Source: Dasysyrphus tricinctus
Taxonomy: Eukaryota > Arthropoda > Insecta > Diptera > Syrphidae
Reading direction: 5' to 3'
Length of the DNA: 64,000 nucleotides
NCBI GenBank assembly: GCA_963921185.1
Contig: OY992531.1
Span: forward strand, 83,534,981 to 83,598,980
Both the position numbers and the translations under genes were made by a program. Shown one piece after another: positions 1 to 11,745 of the stretch; position 1 is the first letter of the stretch; each line of letters begins with the position of its first letter. The notes below the pieces were generated by a model. That model saw only the letters and a list, made by a program, of their open reading frames with translations. It had not been told where the DNA came from and searched no databases.

Positions 1-6
1 TGACAC

Positions 7-547
7 CTTTAAACTTGATTTGCGGATAGACTAAGCGTACTAGCGACTTATAAAATGCATATTCGTGATCTTGGAATGTGCCCGTTCCCAAAAATCAAAA
101 TAAAATTGGTAAAAAAGTTTTTTCCAAAACTTTCAAAAAAAATATTTTCAGTTTTTTCGGCTAAACTTAATCAATTTGTTTTTTCTTTTTTTAATTTTTC
201 TTCCAATTATGTATGAATGATATTATTTTTTTTAAATGCAAAAGAAACTTTACATACACCCAACCTCGCACCCACCCAAAATCCTATAATGGGCCCAAGC
301 AGGGGGGTTGCAGGTGGGCAGCATGCCCCCCATACACACTTTGCTGTTTATTCGCGTTTAATTGTCATTCTAGGTACTCTTGCTCAAGAGAACTCAACTA
401 ATGCATAGCATTATACGAAAAATCAACTTTTATCTTTAAACGCGATTTGCGGCTAAACAAAGCGTCCTAGAGGCTTCAAAGTTTACATCTTTAAACTTGA
501 TTTGCGACTAAACTAAGCGTCCTATCGACTTATAAAATGCATATTCG
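7..547 (+). repeat. Three copies of a ~55 bp direct repeat
   Basis: A unit beginning TTTAAACTTGATTTGCG and running through AAGCGT, CGACTTATAAAATGCATATTCGTGA occurs at about 7-66, partly at 434-480, and again at 488-547. The last two units are adjacent, while the first is separated by ~370 bp of unrelated AT-rich sequence. This suggests a short tandem block opened by an insertion. No coding potential is seen. Confidence 0.6.
230..390 (+). repeat. Dispersed repeat, second copy at 57270-57425 (minus)
   Basis: A ~150 bp segment with AATGCAAAAGAAACTTTAC, a stretch rich in CACCCA, and GCAGGGGGG recurs as a diverged reverse-complement copy at about 57270-57425. The two copies lie about 57 kb apart. 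The short open frames here are not convincing as genes. Class unknown. Confidence 0.5.
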
Positions 548-594
548 TGAAAATAAATAATTTAAGCCCAATCTATCACATAAAATGAATTACT

Positions 595-767
595 AGGCGA
601 GTTCAGGAAAATGAGATCTCAGAGTGCTCATCAAATTTTATCCGTCAACAAGTGAGCAAGCGAATCGAATAATTTGTTCCTCAGTAATTTTACAGCTGAA
701 GAATCCTGTTCGCACGAAATTGAGATTGCTGAGGGCTCTGAGATGTCATTTTCCTGAACATGCGCCT
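595..767. mobile_element. Short TIR element (MITE-like), 173 bp
   Basis: The left end AGGCGAGTTCAGGAAAATGA and the reverse complement of the right end (AGGCGCATGTTCAGGAAAAT) form imperfect terminal inverted repeats of about 30 bp, continuing through ATCTCAGAG on both sides. No coding sequence and no clear target-site duplication. Superfamily not assigned. Confidence 0.6.
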
Positions 768-1339
768 TTTATTTCAAGGATTGAACTACCTTACCAATGA
801 TCATTGAAAAGGTTTTTGATTTTGTATTTGTTCTTCAAAAAACCGTTATAACACATCAGATAGGCCACTCTTCTTCTCAAGGTTTTAATTTTGTTGTGGT
901 TGGCTTTAAGTGAAAAAGTCGCCTGCAATTATGGCATGTAGCTATAGTGCTTATTACATATGTACAAATTCAATTTTCGTTAAAACTCATTCAAATTGCA
1001 GCTAGGCCACTATGCCTCTCACGGCCTCAATTGAAATTGAAACTAAGGAATAATTTTTATAGAAGGGGGTTTTTATGATAACAGATTTTATACCTGTACA
1101 AACATATTATAGTCTGATATCCAACGACATGCAAAGTCAAGTCATTTGCGTAAAGGTGTAAGTCATATCAATTAATAATAGCCTTTTAGATGTTGAACCA
1201 TTAGCCGTTTGTCGGCCTACCTAAACAATTGCCGAACAGGTGTAAAATTTGACGTAGATTTTTGACATCAATTTATTTCAATGCCTATTGGTCGGAGGGA
1301 AAAAGTGTGCACACAAAAAATTTTTAAATTCGTTGAATA
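768..1339. other. No recognisable feature
   Basis: AT-rich sequence with no supported gene, no terminal repeat pair and no tandem array that I could recognise. Confidence 0.4.
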
Positions 1340-1341
1340 TA

Positions 1342-1682
1342 CAGTAGACGCTCGATTTAGTGAATCTCGAAATAGTGAACTATCCACAACAGTGAACACA
1401 CAAAATTTTATATACATAAAAACGTATTTTGTATAAAAATGCCGCGCAAGCATCTTACAAAGCTTTAGAGCTCTGAGGAATTGTTTCTGTTCTTTGTTTA
1501 AGCCTGAGTGAAAAATTGTCTAGTGTTTAATTTAAATTAAAAACATTCAGATCGAAATGTGCATTTTGGATCAAATTCATCTTTAGAGAACCTAAGAAAA
1601 CTCACGCTCGAAAAAGTCAACAATCTCAGTGAACAGTGAACAGGCCTGGTGTTTATTACTTCTTTATATCAAGCGTCTACTG
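1342..1682. mobile_element. TA-flanked pogo/Tc1-mariner-like MITE, 341 bp
   Basis: Terminal inverted repeats begin CAGTAGACGCTCGATTTAG on the left. The reverse complement of the right end is CAGTAGACGCTTGATATA. Both ends are flanked by the dinucleotide TA (1340-1341 and 1683-1684), the target duplication of the Tc1/mariner/pogo superfamily, and CAGT starts are common among pogo-like TIRs. The interior holds repeats of the motif AGTGAAC near both ends. There is no transposase frame, so it is non-autonomous. Confidence 0.8.
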
Positions 1683-1767
1683 TAATGTAACTTAAATATT
1701 TTTCTTAATGTCTTAATACATCCATTGTAAGATAATAATAATAGACATTTGTATGTAACCTTTCTAC

Positions 1768-1830
1768 TTGCGATATAGGTGCTATCACAACAAAAACATA
1801 AATGTTAAAAAAAGAGCAAAGTAAAATATG
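1768..1830 (+). repeat. Chimeric fragment: dispersed-repeat start joined to hairpin-arm sequence
   Basis: Bases 1768-1787 match the start of the dispersed repeat at 2905 (CTACTTGCGATATAGGTGCT). They are followed directly by ATCACAACAAAAACATAAAT, the end of the long hairpin element at 21718-22242. This is a truncated copy of one element joined to another. Confidence 0.6.
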
Positions 1831-2559
1831 ACTACTTCCTAGCATACATACCTTGTTTGTGAAATTAATTTTTTGATGTAGTTTTGTTAAAAATTTTCAT
1901 CTAAAAAGCTGAAGGCATTCATTTTATCGCAAGCAGCTGTCAAAACATTAAATAGTTGTTTTTTATAACCTCCTCTCATCTTGGCGGCTAAAATATGCCT
2001 TAAATATAGCCTATCATTACATTTAATTCAAGCTTTGAGCAGGCACAAGGACCGCAAAGAAGTTTTTTTCTACATATTGTATTTGCTTAATTTTTGTCTG
2101 TTTTGCTTAGAAATAAGAATTCTTATTTTATTAAAAATTTTAAATTATAGTTTTATTGCAATAATTAACAATAAAGTCATAAAACTAGTCCAATTATATG
2201 TAAGGACATATCCCGTTTTGAATAACCGGTGTCATTACATCTCCTATCAATGGATTTGTAGGTTTTGACATTTTCATTTTTTATTTGAATTCTTAAACAA
2301 ATTAACTACTGGGCGTACAACAAATAACCTACTACTAAAAAGTTTTTTTTTGTGTATGATTACCTCCTTTGTTTCTTTTTTCTTATGAAAATCACAATTT
2401 TTAACATGGGAAACTATTTCACATGACAGAGATTCAAACCTGAAAATACTTTGCCAAATTTCATCACTAGGTATACGATTCTGTTTTGAGAAAATATTCA
2501 GTTTTTGTCTCCTGTAAAGTTTACAAAATGCGACATAAAAGGTATTCATAGTTAACCGT
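1831..2559. other. No recognisable feature
   Basis: AT-rich. The open frames of about 90 codons on both strands have no recognisable motif and low-complexity, AT-biased composition, and I do not call them genes. Confidence 0.4.
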
Positions 2560-2860
2560 CGATATGTAGGTACCTATGTAGGTATGTAAATGTGTTTTTT
2601 TTTTTAAGAATCGTTAGAAAAAAATCTACTTAGCACTTTCATTCCAATAGATACTTATCTACCGACTTAATGAACTGGTGGGTACATATCCACCTACGAA
2701 ATTTTATAAAATTTACTCACCTAACTATAGGTAGGTACCTATACCTACCTTGCCATTTTCAAAAATAAAAATCTATTACCTACTTAGGTATAATACATAC
2801 TATAGGTACCTACATTATATATGTATGTATACCTACCAACCAACCATTATTGGAACCGAG
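2560..2860. repeat. TAGGTA/TACCTA-rich stretch
   Basis: Roughly a dozen overlapping TAGGTA, TACCTA and GGTACC motifs occur in 300 bp, for example GTAGGTACCTATGTAGGTA near 2565 and TAGGTAGGTACCTATACCTA near 2729. The motif is self-complementary, so the stretch can pair with itself. A weaker run of ACCTACC motifs lies at 4316-4350. Probably a degenerate simple repeat. Confidence 0.55.
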
Positions 2861-2904
2861 TTAGTAGCTACCATAATTGGACACGTCAAATAGTTTGTTA
2901 TTTT

Positions 2905-3023
2905 TACTTGCGATATAGGTACTATAGGGCAAGTTTTGGATTCGTGCAAAAAAAAAATTTCGAGATAACAATCAAACATGACATTACGATAATAGAGAAC
3001 ACGAAAAAAGTGGGTGGCACAAT

Positions 3024-3057
<34 letters not shown>

Positions 3058-3880
3058 CGTACCTCAACCTACAGCCTAAACCACTGAAGCGATTTTCTTC
3101 AAATTTTGAACTTAAGGTTTTTTTGTAACTCTCCAGAGGGGAAATTGAAATTTTTTTTTAGCTCAAAAAATAACGGTACTTGCCATACAACCGTTAAGGA
3201 AAAGCTTATTTATCTCAAAAACGGCTCCAACGATTTTGATAAAAAAAATCAGTGTGTTATTGTAGATATGATATACCTTTTAGTAAGAAAAAAAATCACC
3301 AAAAACATTTATTAACGGTACCTTCCATATAACGGTTTTTTTTATTTTTGGTTTTTTCATTAACCGCTCATCCAATTTCAATAAAAATTTTTGCACAAAA
3401 GCTTTGTTAGAATATAAATAATACTGCATACCAAAATTTTTGAAAACATAAATTTTGGATTTTTAAAAAAAGATTCAAAATTCTTTTTTGAAAATTCAAT
3501 ATTTCAAAAACGGGTTGATGAATTGTTTTGAAATTTCAGTTTTAAATGTATATTAATATATACTCAAAATTGGCATACCAATTTTTTTTTTGAAAAATGT
3601 TACAAAAATTTTATATATAAAAAATTAATTTTTAAGAAAACGGCTCCAACGATTTTAAATTTTTTTTTGCATATATTGATATTTTTTTAAGTAATCAAAT
3701 GGCATACTTTTTTTTGCGCTCTAAGTTATTTATCAGGCTGTTTAAGCAATTAAAAGAACGATTTAAGTGCTTTTTTATACTTTTTCTTTAATTACTTGAA
3801 TATTTCTTAAAGTTCTTAAGTTCCACCAACTTGAACATAAGAGCAAGTACGTGCGATCCAGTCGTGCATTTTATTTTGTA
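2905..3880 (+). repeat. Dispersed ~1 kb repeat with (TCTG)n tract, copy A
   Basis: This starts at TACTTGCGATATAGGTACTA, has a conserved block near 2990-3025 (CACGAAAAAAGTGGGTGGCA), a (TCTG)n microsatellite at about 3027-3057, then ACAGCCTAAACCACTGAAGC. It ends near TGCATTTTATTTTG. A nearly full reverse-complement copy lies at 42158-43118, and diverged copies at 7055-7470 and 11746-13388. The GTCT tract followed by a conserved core recalls mini-me/DINE-type dipteran repeats, but this is a structural analogy only. Non-coding. Confidence 0.75.
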
Positions 3881-5440
3881 AGGCTTAAAACGAATATTTC
3901 CAACTGCAAATGGCTTAAAATCACGAACTCAAATTTAATTGAAGGTTTCAAGCAAGTTGCTTATGTGTCTATAATAAGCTTAAACGTCGCAAGTTAATTT
4001 TTCTAAGTCATCACCAAAATTTCTCTAACTTATACGCATCGTTCTTAAAAATTTTTAAATTTCAAAATTATTTAATTTAAAGGTGAGAAAAGCAAAATCA
4101 TTAAAATGCATTTATCTCAACACTACTAAAATGGAGATACGGCTTTCTTCCTTTTGACGGCAGTATTGTATACACACACACACACACATGTATACTACAT
4201 TTATCTTTAAATAAAAATTCTTTTATTCAAACTATTATCAGTAAGCTATTGCCAGTAAAAAATTCTTAATGCAAAACTGCAAACAAATTAGAAATTGAAT
4301 TGATTCCACGACGATTTACCTACCCTTTACCTACCCTTTACCTATAACAAGTCTTAAGCAAATTTATCCATACCTTTAGATTCTTGCTCCATGTACCTAC
4401 CCATAGATATTTATCGCACAAACACACCCCCACAGACAGACTGACGGACGATATACATACCTACTTACCTAACGAAAATAATTTTTAAAATCATCGTAAT
4501 CATAATTTTGATCAAAACAATGAAATTCCAGAAATCAATAATTTATATGAAAAAGAGTTTAAATACCTACTCGCTACCTCATTTTTTCAACTTAATTTTT
4601 TTTTCGTTTTGATTCAGATCTACAATATTGTAGAATCCAGAAAAATTTAATCTATTTTTTCTTAATGTACTTCTCAAGCACAAGATACAACAACAAGACA
4701 CAAGGACGAAGAACCCAACAAAGACAAAAATCTAAATCTCTCGACAAAAAAATAAACAAACAAAAAAAACCCTTACACGTAAAATTCTGGGAATTCAAGA
4801 AGAATGAAAAAAACAGACGAACGCTCGGAAACGGAGGATAGAGCAAAAAAATAAGAAAAAAAAAACTGAAACATGTTGCATATTTTATTCTCAACATGGG
4901 TGATTACTAGCGCCACCATCGATGGAATACCGCGTAAATAAAAACGACTCCATGATAATACTATAAAGTTTATATACAAAGGTATAACGAAAACAATATC
5001 GTACAAAAACAGATGTGTACTCAAAAACATATAATAAAAAGAAATACTTATAGCCCCATGACGGATGATGTGTGAGTTTATTTGAACTTTATGGCCTGAA
5101 GCTTCATAAAGAATAAATAAAAAAAGTGACCGTAAAGTTAAATTTCTTAAATCATGTTTAGTTATCCGTAAGAAAAAAAAGGAAAGAAACTATTTTCCGA
5201 TAAGGAACATTTATCTTCAAACTTTAGTGTCAGTTTATTGAGAGTTTGTTTAGTTGCTTTTTTACACTTGATTTAGCTTTATTGAATTCTATAAAAAAAT
5301 ATCCTTACGTAAATTTATAAAATTAAAATAAAAAAAATTCTTTGCAACAAACCACATAAAATCTAATGTATGACGATGACATGTGTGTTTGAAGCTAATT
5401 TATTAAATTTCCTGTATTTTTTTCTTAAAATATTGGCAGA
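3881..5440. other. No gene seen; (AC)n microsatellite at ~4172-4187
   Basis: AT-rich sequence holding a short (AC)n run and a few ACCTACC motifs. The open frames near 4650-5030 on the minus strand are T/F-rich low-complexity frames without motifs. No TIR pair was recognised. Confidence 0.4.
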
Positions 5441-5848
5441 ATTATTACTTGCTCTATACCGTAGGGCAAGTATAATGTAGATACGCATTGTACACTGTAC
5501 ATTTTTGTACACGCATAAATAATATATTGATTTTGTTTCAAAAGAAATTGATGTTGAAGTAATCATATCTATTATTACGAGATGGAGAATGCCCACTGTA
5601 AATCGAGCTAAAAGCTTAACGGGTGAACCGCTTTGCCTAAGACATCACATTTGCTTCAGATTCCCTAAGAGGGAAAATAATAATTTTTATTTTAGCTCCA
5701 CCTGGTCCGAATAGTTACTATTTGGTTCTTCCAATTTTCTCAAACACCCCACCGACGAATTTGATTATACCTACTCTGTTAGTACCTCTGATGTCCCAAG
5801 CGATCGTAACAAAAGCTGTATAGCTATATAATATTATTTGAACAACTG
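5441..5848. other. No gene seen
   Basis: Contains CTATACCGTAGGGCAAGTAT near 5454, resembling the start region of the dispersed repeat at 2905, and TGTACACTGTACATTTTTGTAC around 5489. Otherwise no feature. Confidence 0.35.
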
Positions 5849-6525
5849 ACTGGCTGAACAGAATGGTGATGGAGCTGCAGCGGGAACAGCTGTCAAAATG
5901 TTGAATACACACAAATTCAATGATGCGAACACAACACGACACAGCTGCAGACGCAGCTGAACAAGTTGGGGAACTTTTAACTATTGCTTGCAGCTTTTTT
6001 GACTTTTCAAAATTCTGAGTGGAACCGAGTATTTACATGGGGGTTGAAGTGAGTTTCAAACTCTTTTCAATCTCTCGTAAGGACGTAAAGTAATTTTAGC
6101 TTCTTTTTCATCATTTTCAATTTTAATTTTTGTTCTTATTTTTATTTTCGATACTGAAATGTCAGAAAGCTGTGCAGCTACATTGTGTGCGCGTTAAAAA
6201 ATCACGTATGGCATTTTTTGACTGCTATTCCAGCTGCAGCTGCAGCTCCAGTTACAGCACTCTATCGTCGGCTTTCTGTCAAAACCTCGTAAGTCTTAAA
6301 ATGCCATTTTAATGTATTTCAGATCAAAATCACTGAATTCAAATATTAATGTCTTGTGTAACTGCATCATGGTTCCTTTTGGTTCTATCAACCAGTTAAA
6401 AAATCTTTTACGATCTAAGAATTCCATTTTATTACTTTTTAAATCGGTTTTTTGTGTCTTCTGAGCAAGTTTTCAAAACAGACTTACGAGGTTTTGACAG
6501 AAAGCCGACACTATTCTGTTCAGGC
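5849..6525 (+). mobile_element. CTGCAACTGG-type MITE, copy 1, interrupted
   Basis: The left end ACTGGCTGAACAGAATGG and the right end (reverse complement ACTGCCTGAACAGAATAG) form a TIR that continues into repeated CTGCAG/CTGGAGCTGC motifs and CAGCTGTCAAAA. Homologous copies lie at 40204-40649 and, split, at 47702-57235. The copy is interrupted by a 245 bp element at 6266-6510. Without it the length is about 428 bp, close to the 446 bp of the copy at 40204. Non-coding; the Q/L-rich frames are products of the CTG repeats. Confidence 0.75.
6266..6510. mobile_element. Nested 245 bp foldback MITE
   Basis: The left end CGTCGGCTTTCTGTCAAAAC and the reverse complement of the right end (TGTCGGCTTTCTGTCAAAAC) are inverted repeats of about 30 bp, flanked by CTAT at 6262-6265 and 6511-6514. 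Removing it restores the CACTCTATTCTGTT sequence seen intact at the right end of the sister MITE at about 40631-40644, so the insertion is supported by an empty site. Confidence 0.75.
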
Positions 6526-7054
6526 AGTAAGTCAAGTATACTACATCGACATCCATTCTATTTATTGTACATTGTACTTGCCACTCGCTGCAGAGGTGTT
6601 TGTATAGGGTTATCCAACAAAAGTTGTTACATATTTTAAATTTTGGACGGTAAAAAGGGTTTCCCAATAAAGGTGAGAAATTTGAATTGTGCATCCTGGT
6701 TGCTTTCATCATTTGATAGATTAATTTTGTTAGTGTATTAGTATTTTATTATGAATGTTTGTGTTAGATTGTCTTATTTTACTAACCACTAACAGATGCA
6801 CTTATAATGAGCTTCTAATTCAGCTTGCTCTGATCAGCTTGCTCTAAGCTCACAACAACTAAGGACCTGAAGTGTAAAAATTGTAACCTTGAAAAAAAAA
6901 TAATTTTGAAAACAAATCGTCTTGGTGAGATTATAGCGAGACCAAAGCGAGAAGATGGAAAAACATTCTTAAATCCAAAATTTATTTTTGATATGCAATA
7001 TTTTTGACATTTTAGAGAGCTTTTTCATTAAAATTTTGATTGAGTTCCGTTAAT
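6526..7054. other. No recognisable feature
   Basis: AT-rich. A short direct repeat of CAGCTTGCTCT occurs around 6821-6845. No gene or TIR pair seen. Confidence 0.35.
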
Positions 7055-7470
7055 GAGAAAGTCGAAAATCAACAAAAACCGTTATATGGCAGGTAAGTAC
7101 TGTTAATAACAGTTTTTGGTATTTTTTTCTGCCAAAATGCATGCCATGTCTACAATTACGCACTCATTTTTTTGTATACAAATCGTAAGAGCCTTTTTTG
7201 AGATAAACTAGCTTTTCCTTAAGCGTTGTATGGCATGTTCCGTTATTTTGGAGCTAAAAAAAGGTTAATTTTTTTTTTACCGTTCACCGTTAGTTTAAAA
7301 AAAGTACTAAAACCCGACTTTTTGTGGTCTTTTCATAATATTTTTTTCTTTGCAAATATTGAGTGCATGTATTGCGTTGGTACGCATATTTGTAGATTTT
7401 TAAAGCATCAGTATTCCTGTAAATTTTCAAATTGATTCATTGAACCGTTTTTCCTCACCAAAATTTCAAA
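7055..7470 (-). repeat. Dispersed repeat, truncated copy
   Basis: This matches, in reverse orientation, the part of the 2905-3880 repeat containing the blocks GTTATATGGCAGGTA, TTTTGAGATAAACTAGCTTT and GTTGTATGGCATGTTCCGTT. The (TCTG)n part is absent. Diverged and 5'-truncated. Confidence 0.6.
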
Positions 7471-8229
7471 GTCTTACAAACCAGGTAAAGGAAAAAATTG
7501 TGTTGTTCTTAAACAATGCGTAGTCGTCATAAAAATGACAAGAAAACCACAATTCCAGTAAATTTGTCTTGAAATTAAATAAAAAGTACATTTTTCCAAA
7601 AAAAAAAAAAATCAAGTTTTTTTGTTTGAAATTTTGTTGAAATTAATTTTTTTTTTTCTTAGATGTACCTACTTTTGTAGAGTGAGGTAGTCGGTTTGCT
7701 TGATATTTTGGTGGTTCTCGGTGTGGATTTTACTCTATAATAAAATTAGTTGACTATCGAAATCCCGCTTTGCTAAACTCTCTACTACGCGTATGCTGTT
7801 CGAAAACCGCAGTACACGTTGAATAGGCAGCTTAGCAAATGATTCCATAATTATTTTATGTTATGAGTTAGTTATATTTTTTTTAAAGAAATCATCTGTG
7901 ACAAACTTTATTAAAACTTAAAACTAAAATAAACAAATTTAAACGTTGCTTATGGTAACTCTGTTTGAGAGGAATATTAATTAGCAAAATACATGCCAAC
8001 TGGGCTTAAACATGTATTAGTTTAAGCCCAGTTCAAGTTGGTAATCATATCATATTTCATTACATTGTATTTCGATTTATTGATCTTTCCACAGAAGGTG
8101 GCAATAGTTTAATTTAAGCCCTGTTGGCAACCATAAATTATTTATTCAATAGGGGGGTTCACATGGACCAACATTGCTTGACAACATGGCTTGATTTGAT
8201 CATTTGAACGCAAGAAACAACCGCTTGAA
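7471..8229. other. Mostly featureless; hairpin at 7996-8040
   Basis: A short hairpin with arms CCAACTGGGCTTAAAC and GTTTAAGCCCAGTT separated by ATGTATTA sits at about 7996-8040, and a related AATTTAAGCCCTGTTGGCAA lies near 8111. The segment 8155-8222 forms an inverted repeat with 9124-9180 around the inserted hAT-like element (CAACATTGCTTGAC versus CAAGCAATGTTG, and CATGGCTTGATTTGATC versus GATCAAATCAAGCCATG), which marks an older foldback as the target. Confidence 0.45.
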
Positions 8230-9123
8230 CAGGGTTGTCAGGTTTAAAAAAGCGGAATCGCCAAAGGTAAAATATAAATCGCCAAAAAATCGCCAAATTT
8301 AAAATTTTCCACTTTATAAATGACCAAATTCATAAATCACAAAAATGTTATAAGATTATTTGAGTGATGGGAAAGAATCGATGTTCAGTTTTGAGTGCGA
8401 TGAGATTTAGTATTTTGATGCCTAAATTTTAGCAGATCAATAAAAAAGATGCGAGGTTTACCCAGCGGCTCCATTGGCAATATTTAATTAATTAAATCGT
8501 AGAATATGACAACGCACATGACAAAATATAGTAAATTAAAATTAAATTTTATTTATTTGACTGCATTTGCAGTCAAATATTTCTATACACACATTTTTCA
8601 ATTGAAATTGCCTGGCAATGAAAATGCCCACCCAAGCAAATAGTTGCCATTCCTATTCCAATTGCAATTGTCTCAAAAATTGCCAATGGAGCCACAGCGT
8701 TAAGTGAAGATCAGAAAAAAAGAAACAATGTCATCTTCGTTTAAAAGGTAAAACTACTCACAATTTATTTAAATATTTTTTTGAAATTAGGTTGAAAAGA
8801 ATTTTTGAAGCTGAAGTCACGTTCCGCAAATTTTGAAATAAAGTTCCTGGGCATATATTTCAATGTTTTAGTAAATACCTTGCAAAATGAGACCTCTTGG
8901 ATTAAAAAATTAATTGCATTCTCATTTACTTTAATATATTTTCTGTACTCCGTGAGTTTTACCTTTTGACCGAAGATATTACGACTTTGATTAAAAAAAT
9001 TAAAATCGCCAAAACCTAAAAATATCGCCTTTTTTAAGGTACATCGCCAAACCGATTTTCGTGTCGCCAAATCAAATTTCATATCGCCTGTTTGGCGACA
9101 AATCGCCACATCTGACAACCCTG
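8230..9123. mobile_element. hAT-like non-autonomous element, 894 bp
   Basis: The left terminus CAGGGTTGTCAGGT matches the reverse complement of the right terminus, CAGGGTTGTCAGATGTGGCG. The ends are flanked by CGCTTGAA (8222-8229) and CGCTTGAC (9124-9131), an 8 bp target duplication with one mismatch. 8 bp TSDs with TIRs starting C/T-A-A/G-N-G are hAT hallmarks. The interior is rich in TCGCCA motifs near both ends, possible subterminal binding sites. The 122-codon minus frame at 8765-9133 shows no hAT domain. Confidence 0.8.
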
Positions 9124-9131
9124 CGCTTGAC

Positions 9132-9739
9132 AAGCAATGTTGTATAGTTTTTAAAAGATCAAATCAAGCCATGTGCAAAACGGAAAAAAGATTATTTGAA
9201 CATTTTCTACGTAACTTTTCAATTTTATTAAAATGTAAGGAATATTTGTTGTTCTAGTTTGATAAAAATATTTTTTTATTTTTCACTAACCTCCATTTGA
9301 TGCCAATTTACTTTTTTTATTTTTGTGTTCACCACGAATTTATTTTTTTTTAATTTTTTAATTACCACCAGCTGCACCATGGATTTTAGAATTAACATGA
9401 ATTAATACTTTTATCGCTAATTTTTGTTGCCCTCCTGTCCCCAAAAACTTCAAAACTTGACAAATTGACAAAAAATCATGTCAACTTTGAATCCACATTA
9501 CAATTTGATACGAAACCGTTAGTTTCAATTTTGCATTTTGAGCACGCTCTCCATACAAGAGGTCCCAGTGTGCGTCGCATCAACAACCGACATAAACATA
9601 TGTCGGGTTGGTTCTAGGAGAATGCCTTTAGTGGACAGTGCTTAGCTTACCAACTTGGCACTTCGGAGCACAAACCAGAATGAAAATGTTCTGACTGGAG
9701 GTCCGCATAGCGGACTCATTTTTGGCAACAAATAAAAAA
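9132..9739. other. No gene seen
   Basis: Bases 9132-9180 complete the inverted repeat around the hAT-like insertion. Beyond that I see only AT-rich sequence and, at 9560-9720, a slightly GC-richer segment that may be 5' sequence of the following retrotransposon. Confidence 0.35.
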
Positions 9740-11258
9740 CTACACATTTTTTGTAGATCTTTAAGCTGCCTTTGACTCAGTTGATCGAAACACATTAATG
9801 TTTAAGTTGTTTGGATCCGGGATGTCGTTTAAGTTTGGACGAGTTATTCAGAATTTGTACGTGGACACCCGAGCAGCGGTCTGGAATGGAAAACATTTAT
9901 CTGAGTGGTTCCAGGCACAGTTAGGAGTAAGACAGGGTTGTGCGCTCAGTCCTAGCATATTCGCACTATTTATTGATGATATCACTGAAGCATTGCCCGG
10001 AGGTGTCAACTATGCTAGAGGGGTCATTAAAGCCTTACTCTTTGCCGACGACATTGTTTTGCTGGCAAACTCACAGCAATCTCTACAGCTTATGATAAAT
10101 CGATTGTCCGAGTACTGCAAGCAATGGAGTTTGGTGGTGAACCTGAACAAGTCGAAAGTGATGTTAATTAAGAAAGGTGGAGGAAGGAAAAGCTCAAGTG
10201 AACAATGGTACTTCAATAACGAAACCATGGAAAGAGTAAATGGGTACAGATACTTAGAAGTATATTTTACCCAAAACTTTAATATGGAAATACATCTCAA
10301 GGAAGTAAGTAAGTAGTAAGTTTCGAGTATTTGAAGCTGTATTGGAGTCAATTTGGTTGTACGCAGCACAAGTTTGGGGTGCCAAACAATATGACACAGT
10401 GGAGAAGTTATTAAGATACTTCATTAAACGGATTTTCCATTTCCCACCTTACACCAATTGTACAGTTCTGTTGGAAACAGGACTATCACCGTTTTTTATA
10501 AAAACTCTCAAGCTACAAGTGGACTACATACTGAAAGTGATGAACATGCCAAACGAAAGACTACCAAAGCAAGCTGCATTCAAGACAATTAGGAGTAAGC
10601 TAAACCTTGAAGTAGAAAACCACCGACTCTGGAAACCAATACTCTATGATATGATCGAGAATGTGGATTTGCAGTGCAGGGAAAGGTTCATAGGCCAAGC
10701 AACAAGCTCTGTACACAGAGCAACGTACAGTGTTTTAGAACATAACCTGCAAGAGGTAAACTATTTTCGGGATGTAAACAGTATCCAAAAAATTTCGATG
10801 ATGTTTAAGCTGCGAGTTGAACTGCTTCAATTAAATTTTATTCCGCACCGAGATGACTTACCAGTTATATGTAGCATCTGCAACCTTAGGAGAGAGAAGA
10901 CGTTATCCATTTCCTTGGAAAATGTCCAACTCTAAGGGAAACTAGGAGATACTACCTAGGAAAAGACTTTGTAGAAGAAGAAGATGTAAGAAGCATGCTA
11001 TATGAAATGGAGGTAGTGAAACTCAATAATTATTGTAAACTTGCGCTAGCTTATCGTGAAAGGATCATAAATGAAAACTTTTAATAAAATGAGAAAAAAC
11101 GAATTTAATTGTATGTTAAAACAAAGTTACCTTTATAATGTATTTGTATTGTCAATCGGCAGACGGCAAAGCCATGCTTAAATTGATTTAGTTAAAATTG
11201 TTAAAAATAAGTCTTATTAATGTTTAAATAAAAATAAAATCTAAATTTAAATCTAAAA
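9740..11258 (+). pseudogene. Non-LTR retrotransposon, 5'-truncated copy with RT pseudogene
   Basis: This encodes the second half of a LINE-type reverse transcriptase: AAFDSVDR (motif A), GVRQGCALSPSIF, then the catalytic LLFADDIVLL and the thumb. A stop replaces one codon just before AAFDSVDR. The frame breaks near 10315, where about 85 bp present in the neighbouring copy are missing, and resumes at 10342 with YAAQVWG. A C-terminal zinc-knuckle-like segment (CSIC, then HFLGKC in another frame, so a frameshift near 10890) precedes a stop near 11084. A 3' UTR follows to an A-rich tail near 11250. The clade is uncertain. The element cannot be active. Confidence 0.85.
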
Positions 11259-11259
11259 A

Positions 11260-11745
11260 AATCTCAAGGAAAAACTGCCTTAGGCTAAAACCGCTATTAA
11301 TGTGGCTTGGAAAGAATGCTTCAACCACAAAAACATCGCACACAGCAGTAAATATAGTTTTCGAAGCAGTATCCCAATCAATTTTATTAAACGCAGCCCA
11401 AGTTTGGGGAGCAAGGAAATTCGAGACTGGAAAAACTCAAGAGATTTTATTTGAAACGTATATTTCGCCTTCCTACAAGCACCCCAAATTACATGTTAAT
11501 GCTAGAAACAGGCTTATCCCCACTCTTAATAACAACGCTAAAACTGCAAGTCGATTATATTTTGAGGATACTGAATACGCCCAACAATCGTTTACCGAAA
11601 AAAGTAGCGTTGCAAGCTATACAGAGCAAAACAGGATGAGTTAAGAGTGGATTGAACTAGCAGAAGAGGCAGGTATCACTTTAAATCTCAGTGAGCAGAG
11701 TACCTGGAAACTAACACTGTATCAGATAATTATGCAATTGAATTG
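11260..11745 (+). pseudogene. Second, more degraded copy of the same non-LTR element
   Basis: This begins at TCTCAAGGAAAAACTGCC, matching a point inside the upstream copy. It encodes NAAQVWGARK in one frame and, after a frameshift near 11440, KRIFRLPTSTPNYMLML and TGLSPLLITTLKLQVDYIL in another, then a WKLTLYQII-like segment in the continuation. It lacks the polymerase palm entirely. It abuts the tail of the first copy head-to-tail and is cut off near 11745 by the dispersed repeat. Confidence 0.75.
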
